The position numbers were made by a program, and so were the translations under genes. The notes below the pieces were generated by a model, which was given only the letters and a program-made list of their open reading frames with translations, was not told the origin of the DNA and did no database searches. A DNA stretch of 31,903 bases from JBPYFK01 sp051984675 (GTDB taxonomy: Bacteria > Actinomycetota > Actinomycetes > Mycobacteriales > Pseudonocardiaceae). This document shows positions 7,366 through 14,771 of this stretch, one piece after another; position 1 is the first letter of the stretch; each line of letters starts with the position of its first letter. The stretch lies in the NCBI GenBank assembly GCA_051984675.1, contig JBPYFK010000097.1, positions 1-31,903 on the forward strand. Direction: 5' to 3'.

Positions 7366-8162
7366 ATGCCCACCGACACTGCGTCCACGGTTTCACAGTC
7401 CTCGCGGTCTGCATACCGCCACGTGACAATGACGATGGCCGTGTTGCTGGTTGCTATGCCCACGATCGTGCTGTTTCCCGGGCTAGGCCATCTCGCAGAT
7501 GGTCTGCGCACAGATGTCACCACAGGGAGCCTGCTGGCCTTCGCGTGTGTGGCCGTGGCGGGCGGCGTCGTGAAAGGGGTGTCCGGGTTCGGCGACTCAC
7601 TGTTGGTCACACCTGAAGCCGCGTTGATCATTGACCCCTCGTTGGCCGTAGTCGTCCTGGCGATCCCGTCTCACTATTGAGCACCAAGCCGAACCAGGCC
7701 GTGTTGTCGGTGATGGTCGCGGGCATTCTGCTGGCCTACATCGGCTACCAACTCGCGTACCACTTCGCTGTGGTGTCCCGAGCGGGCCACCCTGTGCTGC
7801 TGGGTGTGGTGGGACTCGTCGAAGGCTTCCTGCTGGGCGCGGTCAACCTGGGGCCGCTACTGCCGGCGTATCTGCATACATTCGAACGCGACGCTGAACG
7901 CTACATCGGCGGCATGTCGCTGTTTTTCGCAGTCGTCATTGGTGAGCGCAACATCCAGATGTGGAGCCAAGGAATCTTGACGAGTAACCGCATCTGGCTG
8001 GGATCCGCCATCGCGGTCGCCACTCTCATCGGACTGGCTTGCGGCACACTGATCCGCCGTCGCCTGCACATCAACAAACGCCGCCTGGATGCCGTCATCG
8101 TGGTTTTGCTGATGGTCACAGCGGTGAACCTGCTCTGGAAGGGCCTACCTCAGCTGCTCTAA
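7366..8162 (+). pseudogene. TauE/SafE (TSUP) exporter, internally deleted and frameshifted
   Basis: The first frame (start ATG 7366, or TTG 7312) carries the first TSUP half: two TM segments and the signature GGVVKGVSGFG, then a stop at 7680. The second frame (7677-8162) carries the second half: NQAVLSVMVAGILLAYIGYQ, PVLLGVVGLVEGFLLGAVNLGPLLPAY and two further TM helices. The segment that normally lies between (helices after LAIP) is missing and the reading frame shifts at the joint, although stop and TTG overlap. Intact members move sulfite, sulfoacetate or similar anions out of the cell. Two separately translated halves are an alternative but unlikely, since sequence is lost. Confidence 0.65.
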
Positions 8163-8438
8163 TCGGGGAGACCCACCGGAAGTCACCGGCTGCGACGGCT
8201 TCCGCTGTCCTCTGACTTGTGCTCCGTTCTCCACCTGGCCACATCACACCCTGGCTGCCCTCAGTCTCAGTCGAGGTCGGTCGGCACCAGAAGCCCGATC
8301 ATCGAGGAACGCACGGTCCAAAACTCGAAGGCAACTGGTTCGGCCGTCGGCGGCCGGATCGAGACTCGTGGGGGCATGCAACGCTCGCAGCCCCCAAGGC
8401 GCGAGCGTCCCGTGTCAGCCGGGTCGATGGCGACGTGC
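8163..8438. other. gene-free stretch
   Basis: About 275 bp between the TauE/SafE remnant and the convergent NlpC/P60 gene. It contains the hairpin ACGCTCGC/GCGAGCGT (8381-8388 with 8401-8408, 12-base loop), placed to end minus-strand transcription. Nothing else is recognisable. Confidence 0.4.
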
Positions 8439-9407
8439 TCAGCCGGCGACGCGTCGGATCGCGTTGACGCTACCGATGTACTTGTAGGTCGTTACCTTGA
8501 CGTTTTCGCCCTCAGTGGGAGCGTGCACGACTTTGCCACCGCCGATGTAGATACCCTCGTGTTCGCTGCCGTTGAAGAACATCAGGTCTCCTGGGCGCAG
8601 ATCGCTCTCGGAGACACTCTGGCCCACGTTCTGCTGGGAATAGGTGGAGCGTGGCAACGAGATACCCACCTGCTTGTAGGCCCACTGAGTCAGGCCCGAG
8701 CAGTCGAACTCACTCGGTCCGGTGGCGCCCCACACGTACGGTGAGCCCTGTTTCCCCAGCGCCGCGTTGACGGCCGCGATCGCCGCCCCCGAACCGCCGA
8801 CCAGCCCGGCGGTGTCGTCCCCGCCGTTGAGCGCGGCCTTTTCCTTGGCGCTGAGGCTGTTGTACTGCTGCTTAGCCTTGGCGATCTGCGCGTCCATCGC
8901 GGCCTTCTTACCCGCCATTTCACCCTCGATGCGACCCGCGTCGGCTTCGGCCTGTGCGGCCCGGTTACGGGCGTCCTCCGCTTGCCGCTGGGAAGCCGTG
9001 GCCTGTGCAGTGGCGGTGGCCAGCCGCTGAACCACATCGTCACGGTCCTTAGCGAGAACCTCCACCGCCGAGGCCCGGTCCAGGTACTCGCGCGGGCTCT
9101 TGCTGACCAACAACGCCGACATCTGGTTCATCTGCGCGCCCTGAAACGCGGCATGCGTGAACCGGTCAGCCTCGCCGCGGAATCTTTCCTCCTCGGCGCG
9201 TGCCTGAGTCCCAGCTTTCTCTGCCTGGGCGATGTCGGCGGTGGCACGGTCCACATCGGCCTGCCGTGCCGCGCGGTCGTCCTGCGCCTTCTTGTACTGC
9301 TCGGTGAGGACTTCGGCTTGACCGGACAGTGCCTGAAGCTGCTTGGACGCGTCAGAGGCGTTGTTCGGTGGTTGCGGGTCGACCGGCATCGGCCGTCGTG
9401 GTTGCAT
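8439..9407 (-). CDS. NlpC/P60 peptidoglycan endopeptidase, signal peptide missing
   Basis: 322 residues. Residues about 18-190 are a long Ala/Glu/Gln-rich coiled coil as in RipA/RipC-type cell-wall hydrolases; residues 208-322 are the NlpC/P60 domain with catalytic C236 (SEFDCSGLTQW), H283 (SEHEGIYIG) and H295 (VVHAP), so it is chemically intact and would cut the D-Glu-meso-DAP bond of stem peptides. Family members begin with a signal peptide. Here the coding frame starts MQPRRPMPVDPQPPNN, directly before the coiled coil, and upstream the frame continues with Arg/Asp-rich residues and no hydrophobic segment. The ATG (9407-9405) lies inside a direct-repeat pair (9398-9418) of the type found at tRNA scar 1. 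I infer that the export signal was removed by recombination, making this a probable non-exported relic. Confidence 0.8.
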   Translation of the reverse strand: MQPRRPMPVDPQPPNNASDASKQLQALSGQAEVLTEQYKKAQDDRAARQADVDRATADIAQAEKAGTQARAEEERFRGEADRFTHAAFQGAQMNQMSALLVSKSPREYLDRASAVEVLAKDRDDVVQRLATATAQATASQRQAEDARNRAAQAEADAGRIEGEMAGKKAAMDAQIAKAKQQYNSLSAKEKAALNGGDDTAGLVGGSGAAIAAVNAALGKQGSPYVWGATGPSEFDCSGLTQWAYKQVGISLPRSTYSQQNVGQSVSESDLRPGDLMFFNGSEHEGIYIGGGKVVHAPTEGENVKVTTYKYIGSVNAIRRVAG

Positions 9408-9418
9408 TTGTGGTTGCG
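9398..9418. repeat. direct repeat pair like that of scar 1
   Basis: GTGGTTGCATTT then GTGGTTGCG, period 12, differing in one or two bases from the pair at 4476-4499. No tRNA half lies 115 bp to its right. It coincides with the missing 5' end of the NlpC/P60 gene. Confidence 0.5.
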
Positions 9419-9617
9419 ATCGACCTTCTCCGAGGCAGGGATCAGGACCTCGCCGACGGTCCTCGTCATCCGGTCTGTGTCCAGATTCAGGCTATGGTCC
9501 CCGACGGAATGACGACGCTCGAGCGCCGGGATTCACCGCGTTTGGACTTGTGGCCACGGAAGCAACAGCAGCTAAGGCGTTGTCCCGTGGTCGCTGCTGT
9601 ATGCCGGCTTCGCCAAT

Positions 9618-9715
9618 CAAGCCCAGTCAAGAAACAAGCCCAGTCAAGAAACAAACCCAGTCAAGAAACAAACCCAGTCAAGAAACAAGCCCTGTCAAGA
9701 AACAAGCCCAGTCAA
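9618..9715. repeat. 17-bp tandem array, 5.8 copies
   Basis: Unit CAAGCCCAGTCAAGAAA, full copies beginning at 9618, 9635, 9652, 9669 and 9686, plus a partial one at 9703. Copies differ at one or two positions (G/A at the fourth base, A/T in CCAGT). One strand is almost free of T apart from one per unit. There is no spacer, so it is not CRISPR. It could be iteron-type binding sites of a replication or control protein, or a slipped minisatellite. Confidence 0.85.
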
Positions 9716-9718
9716 ACT

Positions 9719-9912
9719 CGACTCGGTACCTAGCGTGCTCAAACGTTCAGCTCGTGATCAAGGCGGAACCGCTGGGGGATGGCCGGTGCGGCCCAAGCGT
9801 CTCGGTTTGGACACGCACGCACTGCGATCGCGCACGTGGGGAAGTGTGGACGTGACCTTTCGCTGGTGATGTCGTTGGACATTTCGAGGTGGTCGTCGAT
9901 GAGGAGGACCCT
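9719..9912. other. leader of the beta-lactamase-like gene
   Basis: About 190 bp after the 17-bp array with no gene of its own. It ends in GAGGAGGA (9902-9908), the ribosome site of the GTG start at 9913. Confidence 0.4.
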
Positions 9913-11262
9913 GTGTGTTCCCGTGCTCTTGCCGTCGCGCTCGTCGCGCTCGCGGCCGTTGTAGTCGCGCCACTTCCCGCATCGGCTTTCGCAGGCCAGA
10001 GCATCCCGCAGAAGCAGTGCGCGCTGCCGGGTTCTGGCGGTGGCTTCGACACCGCCACGCCCAATCAGGAGGCATTGGACGCGGCGAAACTCCAGCAGGC
10101 GGTCGCCACGCTGAGCACACGAATGCGCCTGTCCGTCCAGGTGTTCCGAAACAACTGCCTGGTCGCGACCGATCCGATCAATCCGGCTACCGATTCGTTG
10201 CACAACAATCTGTGGAGCGTGACGAAGTCGGTGGTCTCGATGCTGACCGGTATCGCGGCAGGCGACGGGCGGCTGAACCTGGACGACCCGATCGGGCGCT
10301 ATCTCCCGGTCGGGCCCGGCTGGGGCGACGCACAGCACCGTGCGATCACCATTCGCCAGCTGCTCACCCAGTCCAGTGGGCTTGACCAGGCAATCTTCAG
10401 CGAAGCGGGTACCTCGGTCATCGACCCGAGTCTGCCGCGCGAGGCGCTGGCCCAGCCGTTCCGCTACCAGCCCGGAACAAAGTTCCAGTACTCCCAGCTC
10501 GGCCCGGCCCTACTGGCCTACGTCGTGCAGCGGGCCGTCGGCGAGGACCTCGTCGAGTACGCGCAGCACCGCCTGTTCGGTCCGATCGGCATCGAGCAGG
10601 GCTCCTATTTCTGGCTGCGCGACCGCTCGGGAACACCGTACGGCTACTCGAACCTGTTCCTCACCCCACCGCAGCTCGCCCGGCTCGCGCTGCTGATGAG
10701 CAACGACGGGCGCTGGGCAGGACAGCAACTCGTGCCAGCGTCGTATGTCCAGGCGGTCAGCAAGCCGACTTCCACCAACGGCTGCTATGGCCTGCTGTTC
10801 TGGACGAACCGCGCCGCACCCTGCACCGGGGCCGACGTCCCGGACGCGCAGACCCTCCAGCATTCAGCCATTCCGAGTGCCCCGTCCGACACCTACGAGA
10901 TGAACGGAACCGGCGGCCAGCTCGCGATCATGATCCCGAGCCTGGGCATTACCGTGGTGACGATGGGCTACTTCGGCAGCGTCTCCCCGGACCCACCGGT
11001 CCTGCTCGGGGCGGCGCCCGACGAGATGCAGTACACGTTCATGCGCGGACTCATGCACGCCGTTCAGGACGTCGACGTTGCCGATCCGGGGCCCTACCGC
11101 GGCGATCGGATCGATCTCGATGTCAACCCGCTCAACTACGCCGACCCCAAGGTCGCCCTCCGCGACCTCACCGTGCCGGGCTGCAACGTGCTGGTCTGCG
11201 ACGGGACGGTACCCACGCAGGGACTGATCCAGAACATCCAGGCACTGCCCGGACTGTTCTGA
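9913..11262 (+). CDS. secreted serine beta-lactamase-like hydrolase
   Basis: 449 residues from GTG 9913, chosen because GAGGAGGA stands four bases before it and the product then begins with a clean signal peptide (MCSRALAVALVALAAVVVAP, cut after ASA). The class C/D-alanyl-D-alanine-peptidase fold is shown by SVTK (S102-K105), YSQL (Y193, in place of the usual Y-x-N) and GTGG (332-335, in place of HTG/KTG). Family members act as peptidases, esterases or beta-lactamases outside the membrane; the specific substrate here is unknown. The final 90 residues (VDVADPGPYRGDRIDLDVNP and beyond) extend past the usual domain and contain two Cys. It stands alone, downstream of the 17-bp repeat array. Confidence 0.8.
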   Translation: MCSRALAVALVALAAVVVAPLPASAFAGQSIPQKQCALPGSGGGFDTATPNQEALDAAKLQQAVATLSTRMRLSVQVFRNNCLVATDPINPATDSLHNNLWSVTKSVVSMLTGIAAGDGRLNLDDPIGRYLPVGPGWGDAQHRAITIRQLLTQSSGLDQAIFSEAGTSVIDPSLPREALAQPFRYQPGTKFQYSQLGPALLAYVVQRAVGEDLVEYAQHRLFGPIGIEQGSYFWLRDRSGTPYGYSNLFLTPPQLARLALLMSNDGRWAGQQLVPASYVQAVSKPTSTNGCYGLLFWTNRAAPCTGADVPDAQTLQHSAIPSAPSDTYEMNGTGGQLAIMIPSLGITVVTMGYFGSVSPDPPVLLGAAPDEMQYTFMRGLMHAVQDVDVADPGPYRGDRIDLDVNPLNYADPKVALRDLTVPGCNVLVCDGTVPTQGLIQNIQALPGLF

Positions 11263-11681
11263 CGCGGGGCTCAGCACGTCGGCCCGCGACACGTGCGGTG
11301 TGGCCAGAAGGCGCTCGCCGAGGCGAACGCGTGTTCTTATAGACGCCTCGCCGCTGATCCTGCTAGCGGCTAACTGGGACGGGCACAAAGCAAGTCAGTG
11401 AGGTGCAGATGCCAACACGAGTGCGGAAGTGCAGCGGTCTTTAGATCCCGTGCTCATCCGATTTCGGATTGAATGAAGCCCTCGTACCGGCTTTCCTATC
11501 GCGGACCGTTCGGTTGACGATCGACCCAAGCTGGAACGCTTCCTTGGGAAGCGGAGATGACATTTGCTCCTTTGCGTGGGTTCCATCCTCGTCCCGACGC
11601 CACACCTGGCTGCGTACGTCTTCGAAACGAATCCTTACACCAAGGTTTTCAACCTGTGCGTCAACAATCGGCCCCCGATCA
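11263..11681. other. gene-free stretch
   Basis: About 420 bp between the hydrolase and the convergent LapA-like gene. Frames present are short, rich in Arg/Ser and without ribosome sites. A small hairpin AGGTT-TTC-AACCT lies at about 11645-11657. I see nothing else. Confidence 0.4.
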
Positions 11682-12134
11682 TCAGCGTCCGGAAGAGGGC
11701 GGCGGGTCGTCGGTCTGGTCGTCGGTCGTCCTGGTCGTCATGTCGGGTTCGGCCGTGCCAATCGGCTCGGTTGTGCCCTCGAACTCGGGTTCTCTGGCAG
11801 GCTTTTCGCCACCGGAGTCGGCGTGTGAAGCGACGGCTTTGCGCGCTGCGCGTCGCAGCTGAAGGATGCGCGCGGTGCCGATCAGCGCCACTAGCAGTGC
11901 CCCGCCGATCACCGCAAACAGCAGCGCCACACCAAGCGGGAGGCTTCCCGCCATCCACAGGAATCGCACCGTTACGGTCACGATGTTCTGCAGAATGAAC
12001 ACCAAGAGAAAGATCAACACGACGATCGCGACAATCACGCTGACCCAGATCCCGCCGGTCCGGGACCGCCGTATCGACCGAGGCCATCGCTCCTCGCGTT
12101 CGGCACCGGTGACGGACCCACCGTTCTCCGTCAT
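11682..12134 (-). CDS. LapA-like (DUF1049) membrane protein
   Basis: 150 residues from ATG 12134. Two close TM helices: about residues 26-48 (GGIWVSVIVAIVVLIFLLVF) and 58-84 (LWMAGSLPLGVALLFAVIGG), joined by the short QNIVTVTVRF strand, the hallmark of LapA/DUF1049 proteins. The C-terminus is a long polar, Asp/Pro/Thr-rich tail. In E. coli LapA helps assemble lipopolysaccharide; in actinobacteria the role is unknown. The start is uncertain: ATG codons at 12146 and 12143 are in frame, and none has a strong ribosome site. The gene stands alone to the left of scar 3. Confidence 0.7.
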   Translation of the reverse strand: MTENGGSVTGAEREERWPRSIRRSRTGGIWVSVIVAIVVLIFLLVFILQNIVTVTVRFLWMAGSLPLGVALLFAVIGGALLVALIGTARILQLRRAARKAVASHADSGGEKPAREPEFEGTTEPIGTAEPDMTTRTTDDQTDDPPPSSGR

Positions 12135-12530
12135 AGCGATCATCATCGACGCCCGGCCGAGGGAACGCAAGCACTCCCGCTCGTCGGTGTAAGAGAGCGT
12201 CCAAGCTGCCATCAGGCTGAGGGCTCGGGTGGCCTGTTCCCAGGTCGACCGAGGCGCTGACCTGCAACGCGATGCCGACAATGTCACGCGAGAGACCACG
12301 GCGGGAAGAGGCGGTTACGCGCCACCGACGTGCCTCCCGGGACGTGGGCAACGTCGTCTGCGAGCGAGAGGGCTAAAGATCCAAAAACGGGCTGGGCACC
12401 GGGGTTGGGGGCGCGGTCTCATTTCTGGTCTCAGTCGCGACCGTCCAGCGGCGTTCACGACAGTGCATGACGTCTCGCTGACCAGCTTGTCCCGCCTCCC
12501 TGGAGTCTCATCGAACATGCGTACGCGGAT
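12135..12530. other. gene-free stretch leading to scar 3
   Basis: About 400 bp without a supported gene. It holds GTCTCA repeats at 12416 and 12428 (period 12), 115 bp before scar 3, and TCGAACA at 12511, 13 bases before the tRNA-like core, both in the same positions as at scar 1. Confidence 0.5.
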
Positions 12531-12584
12531 CTCGAAAGCGAGCGAGCCGAGAGGCTCCGGGGTTCGAATCTCCCCGCTTCCGCT
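12531..12584 (+). repeat. tRNA-Ser 3'-half duplicate (att scar 3)
   Basis: Anticodon loop CTCGAAA (anticodon CGA, one base away from the TGA copies), variable arm GAGCC/GGCTC around GAGA, T loop TTCGAAT and CGCTTCCGCT. The T stem is damaged (GGGG against CTCCC), so it could not fold properly. It is followed by TGACCAGCACA (12589) and a hairpin with arms 12601-12608 and 12629-12636, then GGGCCCAGTT where the other scars have GGTCTCAGTT. It marks the right-hand limit of the scarred region. Confidence 0.7.
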
Positions 12585-12706
12585 CCGGTGACCAGCACAG
12601 GCGACGCCCGGCCGAGGTTCCTTCGCCCGGCGTCGCTTGGCTTTGGGCCCAGTTGTCGATGTGCGTGGGTTGTTCCTGGACGACGATCTTGGAATGCTTC
12701 GTGCAC

Positions 12707-13204
12707 ATGTCTTCCTTCCCAGCGACGTTTGCCCGGGACGTCATCGATCAGCCAGCCCAGGCCCAGTTCGAGACGTTCCTCGACGAGCACCGCAGTCTGC
12801 TCAATGGCTGCGTGGACGGGCTGACCGAGGAGCAGGTGCGTCGATCGTTGGTGCCGTCTCGGACCACGTTGTTGGGTCTGGTGAAGCACGCGACCTTCGT
12901 CGAGAAGGTCTGGTTTGACGAAGCCGTCACGTGCCGCTCGCGCGCCGAGATCGGCATCCCCGCGACATCAGAAGAGTCCTTCGTCCTCGATGAACACGAC
13001 ACCATCGCCACCGTCCAGCGAGCGCACCGCGAAGCATGTGAGGCATCACGCCGCGCGACGTCATCCCTGGGGCTGGACGACGTGGTTCACGGCTACCGGC
13101 GCGGCCCGCTTCCGCTGCGCTGGGTGTACCTCCACGTGCTGCGCGAACTCGCTCAGCACTGCGGGCACGCGGACATCCTGCGCGAGCAGCTCATCAACGA
13201 GTAG
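12707..13204 (+). CDS. DinB-fold protein, DUF664 type
   Basis: 165 residues. The four-helix DinB fold of the DUF664 group is shown by the opening FPATFARDVIDQPAQ, the central RRSLVPSRTTLLGLVKHATF block with a metal-ligand His, and the closing LRELAQHCGHADILREQL with two more His. Members bind a divalent metal; some act as thiol-dependent S-transferases, but most have no known reaction. Start at ATG 12707 fits the family N-terminus; frame open further upstream runs into scar 3. Only a weak ribosome site is visible. Its last 11 bases overlap the end of the convergent GAF-ANTAR gene. Confidence 0.75.
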   Translation: MSSFPATFARDVIDQPAQAQFETFLDEHRSLLNGCVDGLTEEQVRRSLVPSRTTLLGLVKHATFVEKVWFDEAVTCRSRAEIGIPATSEESFVLDEHDTIATVQRAHREACEASRRATSSLGLDDVVHGYRRGPLPLRWVYLHVLRELAQHCGHADILREQLINE

Positions 13205-13949
13205 CCGGCGAGCTTGGCGTTGGGTGGGTTTGAAGTATGTGTTGGGCTTGGTCGGGTTCGGTGACGACGTGTCGGGCGAGGTCGTCGAGCCGGAGGTTGT
13301 GGGCGTGTGCATAGAGGTAGAGCAGGTTGAAGGCCTGGTCGATGGCGATATCGCCGTAGCCGGCCAGAACTCCCTTGGCCTGCTCGATGGTGACGCGGCC
13401 GTTCAGCGTCGCCGCTAGCTGCGCAGAGGCCCAGCCTTGCTGGTCAAGGGTGTGCTGCTGACAAAGGCTGATCACGACGAGGTCGGCCATGCTCTGTGCG
13501 AGCGCGAGATCGTCGTCGGACAGGGGCGTGGGTGGGGCGCGCAGCAGGACGAGGACGCCGAGCGTGTGGGTGTGCAGCCGCAAGGGCAGGGCGTGCACCG
13601 TGTGCACGCCAAGTGTGGTGGCGGCTGTGATGAAACTGGACCATTGCGGCCGGTGGGCTTCCAGCGCCGGGGTGCTGGTGATTTGCCCGGTCTGCAGGCA
13701 TTGCACGCAGGGACCTTGCTGGTAGATCAGCAGGTGGAACAACGCGATCCAGTGGGTGTGTTCGTCGGAGGCGGCCACCAAACGTAAGCGTTCCGACCTG
13801 TCGACGAACATCACGCCCGCCGCGGCGATGTCCAACAGTTTGGCCGTATGACTGGCCAGATCGTCCAGTATCTCCATCACGTCGACATCGGTGACCAGTG
13901 CTTCTGCTGTGGCCGCCAGTACCGGCACCACGGCGCGATCAGTGACCAT
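13194..13949 (-). CDS. GAF-ANTAR antiterminator (paralogue 1)
   Basis: 251 residues. Residues about 25-165 are a GAF sensor domain (DVMEILDDLASHTAKLLDIA, then PCVQC); residues about 185-240 are the ANTAR RNA-binding domain (LNGRVTIEQAKGVLAGYGDI, then the A-x-x-L-x-x-Y-A-x-x-H pattern). ANTAR proteins bind paired hexaloop RNA hairpins and prevent transcription termination. The ATG start shares one base with the stop of the gene upstream (TGATG at 13951-13947), so translation is coupled. This copy is the last of three on the minus strand and is closest in sequence to its upstream neighbour. No partner kinase is in the window. Confidence 0.85.
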   Translation of the reverse strand: MVTDRAVVPVLAATAEALVTDVDVMEILDDLASHTAKLLDIAAAGVMFVDRSERLRLVAASDEHTHWIALFHLLIYQQGPCVQCLQTGQITSTPALEAHRPQWSSFITAATTLGVHTVHALPLRLHTHTLGVLVLLRAPPTPLSDDDLALAQSMADLVVISLCQQHTLDQQGWASAQLAATLNGRVTIEQAKGVLAGYGDIAIDQAFNLLYLYAHAHNLRLDDLARHVVTEPDQAQHILQTHPTPSSPATR

Positions 13950-14710
13950 CAAACGCCGCCTGTCTCGAGCCAGTGCAGGATCGCGTCTGCCGTGGCGCGC
14001 TCGGAGACCACGCGCCAGGCCAAGTCACTGAGACGAAGGTGATGCGCGCGTGCGTAGCGCCGGAGCTGCTGGAAGGCGTCGTCGACCGCGAAGTCGCCCC
14101 GGTCGGCGAGCACGCCCTTGGCCTGTTCAATGGTGACGCGGCTGTTGAGGGCTCCTTGCAACTGTTCGATGATGATGTCCCGACGTGCGATGGCGCGGTG
14201 TTGCAAGATCGCGATCGTGGCGACGTCGGCGAGTGCTTGTCCCAATACCAGGTCGTCGGTGCTGAGCGCGGTGGGTTGGGTGCGGAAGAGGTTGAGTGTC
14301 CCGATGGTGTTGCTGCGCAGTCGCATGGGCAGGGCGTGCACGGTGTGAAAGCCTTGCCGCTGGGCCTCGGAGACGAATCCCGGCCAGGTGTCGACGTGCT
14401 CGGCCAGGTTCACGGCGGTGACTGGTTGACCGTTGTGGAAGCAGGCCGTGCATGGGCTGGGCTGGTTACTTTCCAGCTGGAACAGTTCGATGAGCCGGGC
14501 TTGCTCGTTGGAGGAAGCCAGGAGTTGCAGGTGCTCGTTTTCGTCGGTGAGCAAGAGCCCGGCCGCGTCGACTTCCAACAGCGCGACGCAGTCCCGTGCC
14601 AGCGTGTGCAGCAGGTCCAGGACGTCGAAATCGCTGACCAGATTGTCCGCCAGCTGCACAAACGCCGCGATGACCGCACGTTCCGGTGGAACGAGTGGAC
14701 GGGTGGTCAT
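13949..14710 (-). CDS. GAF-ANTAR antiterminator (paralogue 2)
   Basis: 253 residues with a GAF domain (about 20-170, DVLDLLHTLARDCVALLEVD, PCTAC) and ANTAR domain (about 188-240, LNSRVTIEQAKGVLADRGDF). Start ATG 14710 has AAGGAAAG a few bases upstream. The ANTAR helix block is almost identical to that of paralogue 1 (VTIEQAKGVLA), which suggests recent tandem duplication and similar RNA targets. The 61-bp gap to paralogue 3 contains no obvious terminator, so all three are probably one transcription unit starting in the 15,5xx region. Confidence 0.85.
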   Translation of the reverse strand: MTTRPLVPPERAVIAAFVQLADNLVSDFDVLDLLHTLARDCVALLEVDAAGLLLTDENEHLQLLASSNEQARLIELFQLESNQPSPCTACFHNGQPVTAVNLAEHVDTWPGFVSEAQRQGFHTVHALPMRLRSNTIGTLNLFRTQPTALSTDDLVLGQALADVATIAILQHRAIARRDIIIEQLQGALNSRVTIEQAKGVLADRGDFAVDDAFQQLRRYARAHHLRLSDLAWRVVSERATADAILHWLETGGV

Positions 14711-14771
14711 GATGGCTTTCCTTACGGTTCGAGACGATCACAGGTCTGGGGATGTCTGCTTCCGGGCCGAT

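Noticed and set aside
9618..9715. CRISPR array
   Set aside because: Repeats are contiguous 17-bp units without spacers, and no cas genes are present.
9868..9918. Start of a response-regulator gene on the minus strand (RVLLIDDHLEM)
   Set aside because: The match ends after about eleven residues; the rest does not follow the receiver-domain pattern, and the segment overlaps the ribosome site and signal peptide of the plus-strand hydrolase.
4591..12584. Functional tRNA genes at the three scar positions
   Set aside because: Only the 3' half from the anticodon loop is present; the upstream bases cannot form the anticodon, D or acceptor stems, and the T stem is damaged in copy 3.
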